Positions 34,333 to 43,989 of a stretch of 64,000 nucleotides of DNA are shown here, in pieces (within the stretch, counting starts at the first letter, position 1; every line of letters starts with the position of its first letter). The stretch comes from Cyrtodaria siliqua (taxonomy: Eukaryota > Mollusca > Bivalvia > Adapedonta > Hiatellidae): positions 62,001 through 126,000 of the forward strand of contig JAWPHD010001324.1 in assembly GCA_037043455.1 (NCBI GenBank), given 5' to 3'. A program made the position numbers and the translations under genes. The notes below the pieces were generated by a model. That model made no database searches and was not told the DNA's origin. It saw only the letters and a program-made list of their open reading frames with translations.

Positions 34333-36780
34333 TAGCTCTACTGGCCAAGGGCCAGCAGAGCTTATGGGATGGTGTGTTGTCCGTCGTCCGTCCGTCGTCC
34401 GTCCGTTAACTTTTGCTTGTGTTCACTCTAGAGGCCACATTTCTGATGCAATCATCATGAAACTTTGTCAGAATGTTTGTCTCAATGAAATCTCGGTCAA
34501 GTTCGAAAATGGGTCATGTGGGGTCAAAAACTAGGTCACTAGGTCAAATATTGGAAAAACCTTGTGTACACTCTAAAGGCCATATTTTTGACCCGAGCTT
34601 GATGCAACTTTGTCAGAATGTTTGTCTTAATTATATCTTGGTCAAGTTTGAAAATGGGTCACATGGGGTTAAAAACTAGGTCACTAGGTCAAATACTTGA
34701 AAAACCTTGTGTACACTCTAGAAGCCGTATTTCTGATCCAATCTTGATGAAACTTTGTCAAAATGTTTGTCTTAATTATATCTTGGTCAAGTTCAAAAAT
34801 GGGTCACATGGTTATAAAAACTAGGTCACTAGGTCAAACTTTGGAAAAACCGTGTGTACACTCTAGAGGCCATATTTTTGACCTGATCTTGATGAAACTT
34901 TGTCAGAATGTTTGTCTTAATGAAATCTCGGTCAAGTTCAAAAATGGGTCATGTGGGGTCAAAAACTAGGTCACTAGGTCAAATACTTGAAAAAACTTGC
35001 GTACACTCTAGAGGTCATATTTGTTACCCAATCTTGATGAAACTTTGTCAAATTGTTTATCTTAATTATATCTTGATCAAGTTCGAAAATGGGTCACATG
35101 AAGTTAAAAACTAGGTCACTAGGTCAAATATTGGAAAAACCTTGTGTAGACTCTAGAGGCCATATTTTTGACCCGAGCTTGATGCAACTTTGTCAGAATG
35201 TTTATCTTAATTGTTTGTCTCAATGAAATCTCGGTCAAGTTCGAAAATGGGTCATGTGGGGTCAAAAACTAGGTCACTAGGTCAAATATTGGAAAAACCT
35301 TGTGTACACTCTAAGAGGCCATATTTTTTACCCGATCTTGATGCAACTTTGTTAGAATGTTTGTCTTAATTATATCTTGGTCAGGTTTGAAAATGGGTCA
35401 CATGGGGTTAAAAACTAGGTCGCTAGGTCAAATACTTGAAAAACCTTGTGTACACTCTAGAAGCCGTATTTCTGACCCAATCTTGATGAAACTTTGTCAA
35501 AATGTTTGTCTAAATTATATCTTGGTCAAGTTCAAAAATGGGTCACATGGTGTTAAAAACTAGGTCACTAGGTCAAACTTTGGAAAAACCGTGTGTACAC
35601 TCTAGAGGCCATATTTTTGACCCGATCTTGATGAAACTTTGTCAGAATATTTGTCTCAATGAAATCTCGGTCAAGTTCAAAAATGGGTCATGTGGGGTCA
35701 AAAACTAGGTCACTAGGTCAAATACTTGAAAAAACTTGTGTACACTCTAGAGGTCATATTTGTTACCCAATCTTGATGAAATTTAGTCAAATTGTTTATC
35801 TTAATTATATCTTGATCAAGTTTGAAAATGGGTCACATGAAGTTAAAAACTAGGTCACTAGGTCAAATATTGGAAAAACCTTGTGTACACTATGAGGCCA
35901 TATTTTTGACCCGAGCTTGATGCAACTTTGTCAGAATGTTTGTCTTAATTATATCTTGGTCAAGTTTGAAAATGGGTCACATGGGGTTAAAAACTAGGTC
36001 ACTAGGTCAAATATTGGAAAAACCCTATGTACACTCTAGAAGCCGTATTTCTGATCCAATCTTGATGAAACTTTGTCAAAATGTTTGTCTTAATTATATC
36101 TTGGTCAAGTTCAAAAATGGGTCACATGGTTTTAAAAACTAGGTCACTAGGTCAAACTTTGGAAAAACCTTGTGTACACTATGAGGCCATATTTTTGACC
36201 CGAGCTTGATGCAACTTTGTCAGAATGTTTGTCTTAATTATATCTTGGTCAAGTTTGAAAATGGGTCACATGGGGTTAAAAACTAGGTCACTAGGTCAAA
36301 TATTGGAAAAACCTTGTGTACACTCTTTGTCAAAATGTTTGTCTTAATTATATCTTAGTCAAGTTCAAAAATGGGTCACATGGTGTTAAAAACTAGGTCA
36401 CTAGGTCAAACTTTGGAAAAACCGTGTGTACACTCTAGAGGCCATATTTTTGAACCGATCTTGATGCAATTTTGTCAGAATATTTGTCTCAATTATAGCT
36501 TGCTAAAGTTCGAAAATGGGTCACACAGGGTCAAAAACTAGGTCACTAGTACACTCTAGAGGCCATATTTCTGACCCGATCTTGATGAAACTTTGTCGAA
36601 ATGTTGTCTTAATTATATTTTGGTCAAGTTCGAAAATGGGTCCCATGGGGTCAAAAACTAGGTCACTAGGTCAAATACTTGAAAAACCTTGTGTACACTC
36701 TAGACACCATGGAGTACGACTCGATTCATCAATGGTATAACAGCCAGTAGAGCGTTCACAGGCCCTCTTGGGCCTCTTGT
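34333..36780 (+). mobile_element. Tandem-core element, family B, complete, ~145-bp units
   Basis: The head AGCTCTACTGGCC...GGCCAGCAGAGCT is a hairpin, followed by a (CCGTCGT)n microsatellite. About fifteen 145-bp core units follow (GATCTTGATGAAACTTTGTC, GGTCAAGTTCGAAAATGGGT, AACTAGGTCACTAGGTCAAA). The tail GCCAGTAGAGC is the inverted partner of the head. It leads to a GGCCC-TCTT-GGGCC hairpin and a terminal CTCTTGT. The period is not a multiple of three, so the short frames repeated every 145 bp are not proteins. Confidence 0.85.
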
Positions 36781-36919
36781 TTATACTTGTAATTCTTGTC
36801 TGAGCATAAGTCAAAAACTACTAATGGAACTGCGGATTGAATATTGCTGGTTGAAACAAGGCCATATGATAAATTGAGGATAAATTTGGGGGACCATTGT
36901 GATCGGTTCTACCGAATTT

Positions 36920-38358
36920 TAGCTCAACTGATCAGAGATCAGCAGAGCTTATGCAGTGGTGCGGCGTCCGTCTGTCTGTCTGTCCATCCGTCTGTCCGTA
37001 AAGTTTTATTTGTAGCGACAACTCCTCTGAAACTACTGGATGGATATGCATGAAACTTTACAGAAATGTTGCCCATGAAGTCTGGTTGATCCTAGCAAAA
37101 ATTCATGTTCATGTGAAATCCAAGATGGTATCCAAAATACAAGTTTGTAGCGACTACTTCTTGAAAACTCTAAGTGATATTGATATGGGACTTTTTCTAA
37201 AATGATCAGCATGACATGATGTTGGTCCTTGTCAAAAAATGTTTTGATTCGACGTTAAACATGGCTGCCAGCGACCATCTTTGTTTACATAGAGTTATAT
37301 AGTAAAAACTTGTAGCGACTACTCCTCTGAAACTACTTGGCGGATTTTCATGAAACTTTACAGGAATGTTGCTCTTGATGTGTAATTGATCCTAGCAAAA
37401 TTTCAGATCAGCCAGAAATTCAAGATGGCCACCATAGATTTTTAAAATACAAGTTTGTAGCGACTACTTCTTGAAAACTATAAGTGATATTGATATGGGA
37501 CATTTTCTAAAATGATCAGCATGACATGATGTTGATCCTTGTCGAAATTTATTTCGATGCGACTTTAAACATGGCCGCCAGCGGCCATCTTTGTTTACAT
37601 AGATTTATGTAGTAAAATCTTGTAGCGACTACTCCTCTGAAACTACTTGACAAATTTATATGAAACTTCACAGGAATGTTGCTCTTGATGTCTAATTGAG
37701 CAAAGATTTTTTTTTAGATCGGCCTGAAATTCAAGATGGCCGCCATGGCTAAAAACAGATTTTTAAAAGAAAAGTTTGTAGCGACTACTTCTTGAAAACT
37801 ATAAGTGATATTGATGTGGGACTTTTTCTAAAATGATCAGCATGACATGATGTTGATCTGAGTCAAAGATTATTTTGATTCGACGTTAAACAGTGGCCAT
37901 CTTTGTTTACATAGAGTTTATATAGTAAAAATTTGTAGTGACTACTCCTCTGAAACTACTAGACGGATTTTCATGAAACTTCACAGGAATGTTTCTCTTG
38001 ATGTCTAGTTGATCCTAGCACAATTTCAGGTCATCCGGAAATTCAAGATGGCCACCACGGCTAAACATAGATTTTTAAAAACAAGTTTGTAGCGACTTTG
38101 TAACTTCTTGAAAACTGTAAGTGATATTGATATGGGACTTTTTCTGAAATGATCAGCATGACAAGATGTTGATCCTTGTCGAATATTATTTTGATTCAAC
38201 ATTAAACATGGCTGCCAGTGGCCATCTTTGTTTACCTAGAGTTATATAGTAAAAACTTCTCCTCTGAGACTACTTGACAGTTTTTATGAAACTTCACAGG
38301 AATGCTGTCCTAGCTATCAAAATTTATCAGTAGAGCTTCAAGGTCATTGACCTCTTGT
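36920..38358 (+). mobile_element. Tandem-core element, family A, complete
   Basis: The head TAGCTCAACTGATCAGAG with microsatellite lies at 36920-37000. The core units show GTAGCGACTACTCCTCTGAA and TTTTCATGAAACTTCACAGG. The tail CAGTAGAGCTTCAAGGTCAT continues into TGACCTCTTGT at 38358. Confidence 0.8.
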
Positions 38359-38673
38359 CTTGTTTATGGTAATAACTAAAAAGTAAACATTTTACATTAA
38401 TGCTTTCTTTTTAAGAATACGCATTTGTATGTAAATATGTAATGTTTTTTTTTTCATGGTACAACACAAATTGTGCTGAAAGCTTATCTGGAGCACTGAT
38501 ATAAATAACTGGTGATGCAAAATAGAACTGTTGTTTTTTAATGGAAATCAAAAAAAAAACTAGGTCTGTCGACCTTTGCAAAGGATTTATTATATACTGA
38601 GGGAAAAAGGTTTAGCAAGTTTTTGTTGCTCCCTGGAAATAAAACAAGAAACTACTTAAATAGACACACTTTT

Positions 38674-40273
38674 TAGCTCTACTGATCAGAGATCAGCAGA
38701 GCTTATGCCGTGGTGCGGCGTCCATCGTCCGTCCGTCCGTCTGTCCGTCTGTCTGTCCGTCCGTTAACTTTTATTTGTAGCGACTACTCCTCTGAAACTA
38801 CTGGATGGATATTCATAAAACTTTACAGAAATGTTGCCCATGAAGTCTAGTTGATCCTAGCAAAAATTCATGTTGATATGAAATCCAAGATGGCCGCCAA
38901 AGCTAAAAATAGATTTTTTAAATTCAAGTTTGTAGCGACTACTTCTTGAAAACTATAAGTGATATTGATATGGGACTTTTTCTAAAATGATCAGCATGAC
39001 ATGATGTTGGTCCTTGTCGAAAATCGTTTTGATTTGACGTTAAACATGGCTGCCAGCGGCCATCTTTGTTTACATAGAGTTATATTATGAAAACTTGTAG
39101 CGACTACTCCTCTGAAACTACTTGACGGATTTTCATGAAACTTCACAGGAATGTTGCTCTTGATGTCTAAATGATCCTAGCAAAATTTCAGGTCGGCCGG
39201 AAATTCAAGATGGCCGCCACGTTTAAAAATAAATTTTCAAAATACAAGTTTGTAGCGACTACTTCTTGAAAACTATAAGTGATATTGATATGGGACTTTT
39301 TCTAAAATGATCAGCATGACATGATGTTGGTCCTTATCAAAAATCGTTTTGATTCGACGTTAAACGTGGCTGCCAGCGGCCATCTTTGTTTACATAGAGT
39401 TATATAGTAAAAACTTGTAGCGACTACTTCTCTGAAACTACTTGGCGGATTTTCATGAAACTTTACAGGAATGTTGCTCTTAATGTCTTATTGATCCTAG
39501 CAAAATTTCAGATCGGCCAGAAATTCAAGATGGCTGCCACAGTTAAAAATAATTTTTTAAAAAATAAGTTTGTAGCGACTACTTCTTGAAAACTATAAGT
39601 GATATTGATATGGGACTTTTTCTAAATTGATCAGCATGACATGATGGTTATCCGAGTCGAACATTATTTTGATTCGACATTTAACATGGCTGCCAGTGGC
39701 CATCTTTGTTTACATAGAGTTATATAATGAAAACTTGTAGCGACTATTCCTCTGAAACTACTTGACGGATTTTCATAAAACTTCACAGGAATGTTGCTCT
39801 TGATGTCTTATTGATCCTAGCAAAATTTCAGGTCGGCCGGAAATTCAAGATGGCCGCCATGGCTAAAAATAGATTTTCAAAATACAACTTTGTAGCGACT
39901 ACTTCTTGAAAACTATAAGTGATATTGATATGGGACTTTTTCTACAATGATCAGCATGACATGATGGTTATTCAAGTCGAACATTATTTTGATTCGACGT
40001 TAAACATGGCTGCCAGTGGCCATGTTTGTTTATACAGAGTTATATAATGAAAACTTGTAGCGACTACTCCTCTGAAACTACTTGACGAATTTTCATAAAA
40101 CTTCACAGGAATGTTGCTCTTGATGTCTTATTGATCCTAGCAAAATTTCAGGTCGGCCGGAAATTCAAGATGGCCACCACGGCTAAAAATAGATTTTCAA
40201 AAAACCAGTTTTTAGCGACTACTTCCTGAAATCAAAGTCAATCAGTAGAGCTTCAAGGTCATTGACCTCTTGT
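38674..40273 (+). mobile_element. Tandem-core element, family A, complete, 320-bp dimeric units
   Basis: The head hairpin and microsatellite lie at 38674-38765. The AACTTGTAGCGACTA landmark recurs at 39094, 39414, 39734 and 40054, an exact 320-bp spacing. Within each unit a second, diverged copy of the landmark (TTTGTAGCGACTACTTCTTG) lies about halfway, so the unit is a dimer of two monomers of about 160 bp. The tail ends CTCTTGT at 40273. Confidence 0.85.
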
Positions 40274-41111
40274 TTATTAAACACACATCAATAACAGTCC
40301 AACATCTTAATGACGTAATGAATAAATGAACGTAGGGGTCAAGCCCGTAAAGTCCCAGAATGTCAGTATATCTTGTATACAGTATTATTTCATCTAAAAA
40401 ACATGCTAAACTTTTTCCCTCAGCATATGTATATATAAATATACCTGTTTTAGGTTAACTGATGTAACGCTGCCTCTGTCAGTTGACACAGAATAATATG
40501 GAACCAATCAAAATAACATAAAAGTTGTTGTTGAAAGGCAACATGGTCGCAAACAGTGTATTAGCCACCCAACCGTGCAGCCGTCTTTTGCACGGCCGTT
40601 TTTTGAAAAAAAGCCACCCAATCGTTGTTGTTTTTCGGCACAACAACACTGCCAAACTTTTACTTTCTCAATATTGTTATGTTTTGTATACATTTATAGA
40701 AGAAATATGATCTAAAATGTATTTTTTTCACCTTTATCTGTAAAAATAAATTACCCCAGAGACACCCACTTGTCGCGAATTGGCGAGTAGCGCGTGTTAG
40801 CAACTTATTTTGCACACCCTGCTGGCATATTTGCACACCCAGTTCTTGAATTTCTGCCTAATACACTGGCCTCAAATACTTCTCCACTCTCTGTTGGCGG
40901 CATGTGTCTTGACAAATCTCCATCTCATTTCTCTGTTTTCACTTGTGTAAAAAATCAAACTCATTTAATTGCGAATTGTGTAGTACCAATATTGTTCATG
41001 AGAAAATAATTCCATTTGTCTGATAAAACTACAGTTTAGTAAACTGTTGTAAATGGAATAAGTTGAAATGAAGACATATATATCAAAGTTTCTTGATTTG
41101 TTTTTCTCCAG
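40274..41111 (+). other. Non-coding region upstream of the exon and the single-exon gene
   Basis: It contains a CCAAT-type motif (GGAACCAATCAAAATAAC) at about 40500 and a short inverted repeat around CGTGCA...TGCACG near 40577-40602. A possible promoter for the gene at 41246 lies here, but no TATA box at a convincing distance was found. Confidence 0.3.
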
Positions 41112-41183
41112 AAATTGATGAAGTGACATCAAGGGCATATTGCAACTGCATGCTGACATCAACATACAAACTGGTGTTAAAAT
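41112..41183 (+). CDS. Predicted 72-bp exon, probably of the ataxin-7-like gene
   Basis: It is bounded by an acceptor (GTTTTTCTCCAG) and a consensus donor (AAAAT|GTGAGT). The frame that fits the neighbouring exons is open and reads IDEVTSRAYCNCMLTSTYKL then VLK. It starts with two bases and ends with one base of split codons, so it is phase 1-1 and could be skipped without changing frame. It joins in phase to 33440 upstream and to either 48499 or 49206 downstream. It could instead be a 5' untranslated exon of the gene at 41246, which starts 62 bp later. No domain is recognisable. Confidence 0.45.
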
Positions 41184-41245
41184 GTGAGTTTGGGGGATAT
41201 TGTGTGTGTACCATGTGAAGAAAAAACACCACCATATAAGACAAG

Positions 41246-43498
41246 ATGAGTGATAAAAATTCGGAGGTCAGTGTTTGTAGCAGTCTGGTCGAGGACGAAA
41301 ATTATCGTAGTAGTCACCAAGATGGTGATAGTGTTTGTAGCAGTCGCGCGAAAGGTGATCACCTGGAAGACAAGCGTGTTTGTAACAGTCCTGCGGAAGG
41401 CAATAGTGATTGTAGTCAAATGGGTTACCATTTTGATAGCGCCATCAGAGCCGATTATTCTCAAGATTCACTTAAATACAACACTTTATCGAGAGGAAAA
41501 CAAAGTCTGACAAACTGCTATGCATTTATAATTCATGGATTTATAAAACGTTTGCAATCTTTAAACAAAGACGACTTACATTTGATACTCGATGCCGGGG
41601 ATTTAATATACAACAAACTTGGGTTTGCCGATCAAACTTATAAAAAATTACTTGAAATCAAGGGTTTTCCTTTTTGGTGGAAAGCACAAAGTTACTTATA
41701 TTACGTAAGTTGTAGACTACATACAAGCTATAAAGGGTACATGCACCGCGAGTCTTGTTCAGCCGATGGAAACTCCTTAAATGCTGGGTTAAATCTTTTA
41801 TTCGCAAAGAAGGCAAATTGTATTTTAGTTATCCACTCTGCAGCTTTTGGAATAAAAGAGTTTACGGGCGTTTATTATGTCTTTGATCCCCATAGCAGAG
41901 GGCCCAATGCATTGTGTAGTAGCGATTCAGATGGCCAGTGTGTTCTTACAGTATTCAACACCTTTGCACGACTTTGTGACTTCCTGCAAGAGCTTGCTAA
42001 ATCCATGTCATCAGTACCCTTAGAACAAGTGCCTGTCGTGCTGCATGAAGTCGAGATTTTTAAAGTGGATTGTAAACGTAATGATACATCTTCAGTATAT
42101 TTTTACCAAGAGGGTTCATGGCTACCATGTGCAAATGACAAGAGTCAAATTAGGCAAGCAAGTTGCAGCATAGCTTTTCCACAGGAAAAAATGAAAGATG
42201 GTGTGAAAACGCCTCTACGTTTAGGTTGCAAAACACCGGGGAATAGGCAAGAGAAACTAGTAGTAAACTTCAAAGAAAATATTGCAGAGGTAAACTCTAC
42301 AGGTAAAAACAACACAGATAATGATACAAATGTTAAAGGTCAGGCTAGTCCAGTATTGTGCATGTCTTGTGATTCTGAAGATACTGAAGGTAATGGAGAG
42401 GTGAAATATAATTCCACGCTGGAAGGAGAACCAGAAGGTGCAAAATGTAATAGAAAGCAGAAATGCAAATTCACTACGCAAGGGGAACCAGAAAGTATAG
42501 AAAGTGACAAAGAGAGTAAATGTATCTCTGCAAGGCAAGGGGAGCTAGAAGGTACGGAAAGTGATACTGAATGGAAATGCAAATCCACTAGGCAAGGGAA
42601 ACCAGAAGGTGCAGAAAGTGATAGAGAGCAGAAATGTGAATCCACTAGGCAAGGGGAACCAGAAGGTACGGAAAGTGATAGAGAGTGGAAATTCAAATCC
42701 ACCAGGGAAGGGGAACCAGAAGGTACAGAAAGTGATAGAAAGAGGAAATGTAGTTCTGATACACAAGGGGAACCAGAAAGTACAGAAATTGATAGAAAGA
42801 GAAAATGTAGTTCCACTATGCAAGGTGAACAAAAAGGTACAAGTGATCGAGAGAGAAATTTTACCAAGCATGCGGATCTAGAAGAAAACTTGAACGGATG
42901 TCTTGCTTTGAGAGACACTTGTGATGAAAACAGTGAAAGTAGTGCAGTTTGTACTAATTTAATTGCTGATGAAATTAAATGTAAAACATCGGATTCTGAA
43001 AACACAGCAAGTGATAATGAGGATAAGCCCGGTTTGACTAGTCAAAAGAAATCAACTGAAGACATCTTGGAAGAAAACTCTAAGGGCACAAATACTGATG
43101 AAAACGGTCGAAGAAAATCTATAAAAATAGTTGATTTTCTTACAGATCAGTCTAAACATCGGTGTTTTACTGAAGACACACACAGTGGTGAAGAAGAACA
43201 AGAAGAAGACTTGGAGGAAAGTTCTGATCCAATAAGTTTCAATTTTGAAATCAACGGTAGAAGTGTAAAAAGTCTTACTTCATGGGTTGATCGATCTAAA
43301 TTTCAATCGTATGATTCAGAAAGTACAATAAGTTGCGATTCAACTTATCAAGAAGAACCAGAAGAAAACCTAGAAGACGAACTACATGATATGGACAAAG
43401 CAGCAATTGGGGAGATTAATAACATTACTCCAAAGCAGGAACCTATGGATGAAGGTAAATTTAATGTATATACCATTCAAGAGAATAGAGACCAATAA
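41246..43498 (+). CDS. 750-residue single-exon protein: viral-tegument/OTU-like cysteine peptidase-type domain plus 19-residue repeats
   Basis: This intact 750-codon frame is by far the longest in the window. The start has A at -3 (ACAAGATG). Residues 1-60 are Cys/Ser-rich with four loose VCSS/VCNS-type repeats. Residues 80-255 resemble the C76/OTU-like cysteine peptidase domain of several invertebrate and transposon-linked proteins. The evidence is a GKQSLTNCYAF motif (84-94), an L-x-AGDLIYNKLG segment, NCILVIHS and, most telling, YYVFDPHSRG (210-219), with the Asp-x-His pair at 214 and 216. The usual nucleophile Cys after GxQ is Ser87; Cys91 is four residues on. Residues about 389-532 hold degenerate 19-residue repeats, and then an acidic Ser-rich tail follows. 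An AATAAA lies at 43632. Activity and role are unknown; domain assignment is by motif reading only. Confidence 0.7.
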   Translation: MSDKNSEVSVCSSLVEDENYRSSHQDGDSVCSSRAKGDHLEDKRVCNSPAEGNSDCSQMGYHFDSAIRADYSQDSLKYNTLSRGKQSLTNCYAFIIHGFIKRLQSLNKDDLHLILDAGDLIYNKLGFADQTYKKLLEIKGFPFWWKAQSYLYYVSCRLHTSYKGYMHRESCSADGNSLNAGLNLLFAKKANCILVIHSAAFGIKEFTGVYYVFDPHSRGPNALCSSDSDGQCVLTVFNTFARLCDFLQELAKSMSSVPLEQVPVVLHEVEIFKVDCKRNDTSSVYFYQEGSWLPCANDKSQIRQASCSIAFPQEKMKDGVKTPLRLGCKTPGNRQEKLVVNFKENIAEVNSTGKNNTDNDTNVKGQASPVLCMSCDSEDTEGNGEVKYNSTLEGEPEGAKCNRKQKCKFTTQGEPESIESDKESKCISARQGELEGTESDTEWKCKSTRQGKPEGAESDREQKCESTRQGEPEGTESDREWKFKSTREGEPEGTESDRKRKCSSDTQGEPESTEIDRKRKCSSTMQGEQKGTSDRERNFTKHADLEENLNGCLALRDTCDENSESSAVCTNLIADEIKCKTSDSENTASDNEDKPGLTSQKKSTEDILEENSKGTNTDENGRRKSIKIVDFLTDQSKHRCFTEDTHSGEEEQEEDLEESSDPISFNFEINGRSVKSLTSWVDRSKFQSYDSESTISCDSTYQEEPEENLEDELHDMDKAAIGEINNITPKQEPMDEGKFNVYTIQENRDQ
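42410..42845 (+). repeat. Coding tandem repeat, 57-bp period, about eight units
   Basis: The units encode GEPEGTESDREWKCKSTRQ-like 19-residue repeats. Most units have a Cys (K-C-K/S) and a GEPEG start, and two contain RKRKC basic clusters. The period is a multiple of three, so expansion keeps the frame. Unit divergence shows that the array is old or under relaxed constraint. Confidence 0.85.
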
Positions 43499-43631
43499 TA
43501 TACATGTGTATTGCATATGTTTTCTGCCTTATAGAGATTTCTGAGAAAAATAATAATAATATTAATTAATATGGATTGAATTAGGCTAGTTTATCTTAAA
43601 TTTATTTCGAGGCAGAATATGCTTTTTAAAA

Positions 43632-43637
43632 AATAAA
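43632..43637 (+). terminator. Polyadenylation signal AATAAA
   Basis: AATAAA lies 134 bases after the stop codon of the single-exon gene and is the first one at a plausible distance. Confidence 0.45.
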
Positions 43638-43729
43638 AGGGTTGAAATATTTGGCCCTTGAGTTACTAGCGACTCACTTTTAGGACTTCCATACTTTTTA
43701 ATTCGTTTCTTGTAACTTCATTCTCTCTT

Positions 43730-43955
43730 AGGTCAAAAAGAAATAGGTGTGTTTCCTATTGCCTGCTCTTAAAGAAATAGGGTAGGTCGGTAGGCATTTT
43801 CTTTTTTTTTTCTTTTTCTTTTTCTTTTTTGGAGCAAGATGTTGTGAGTTTCTACATGTATTAATTTCATAAACCCCATAAAAGTTGATGATACAACTGA
43901 AAGATTCTGTGTGATGACAGTTTACCTGAATATATTGTGATAAATCATTGTTCAG
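43730..43955 (-). mobile_element. MITE of the TTAGGCCAAAA family, inverted truncated copy
   Basis: The complement matches 32880-33183: the AATAGGTGTGTTTCCTATTG end, the TTCATAAACCCCATAAAAGT block and ATATTGTGATAAATCATTG. It contains a TTTTTC-rich run at 43799-43830 in the place of the poly(A) run of copy 2. Confidence 0.65.
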
Positions 43956-43989
43956 AACAAATTTAATTTAAAAGTTTTTTGTTGTTTTT

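Noticed and set aside
34333..36780. A series of similar 64-70-codon frames repeated every 145 bp
   Set aside because: They come from the family B core. The period is not a multiple of three, frames end within each unit, and the units lie between a transposon head and tail.
40508..40710. Overlapping open frames on both strands
   Set aside because: The segment is a small inverted repeat, which makes both strands open together. No homology or splice context was seen.
42257..43005. Long frames on the minus strand opposite the 750-codon gene
   Set aside because: They are antisense shadows of the 57-bp coding repeat, which keeps alternative frames open.
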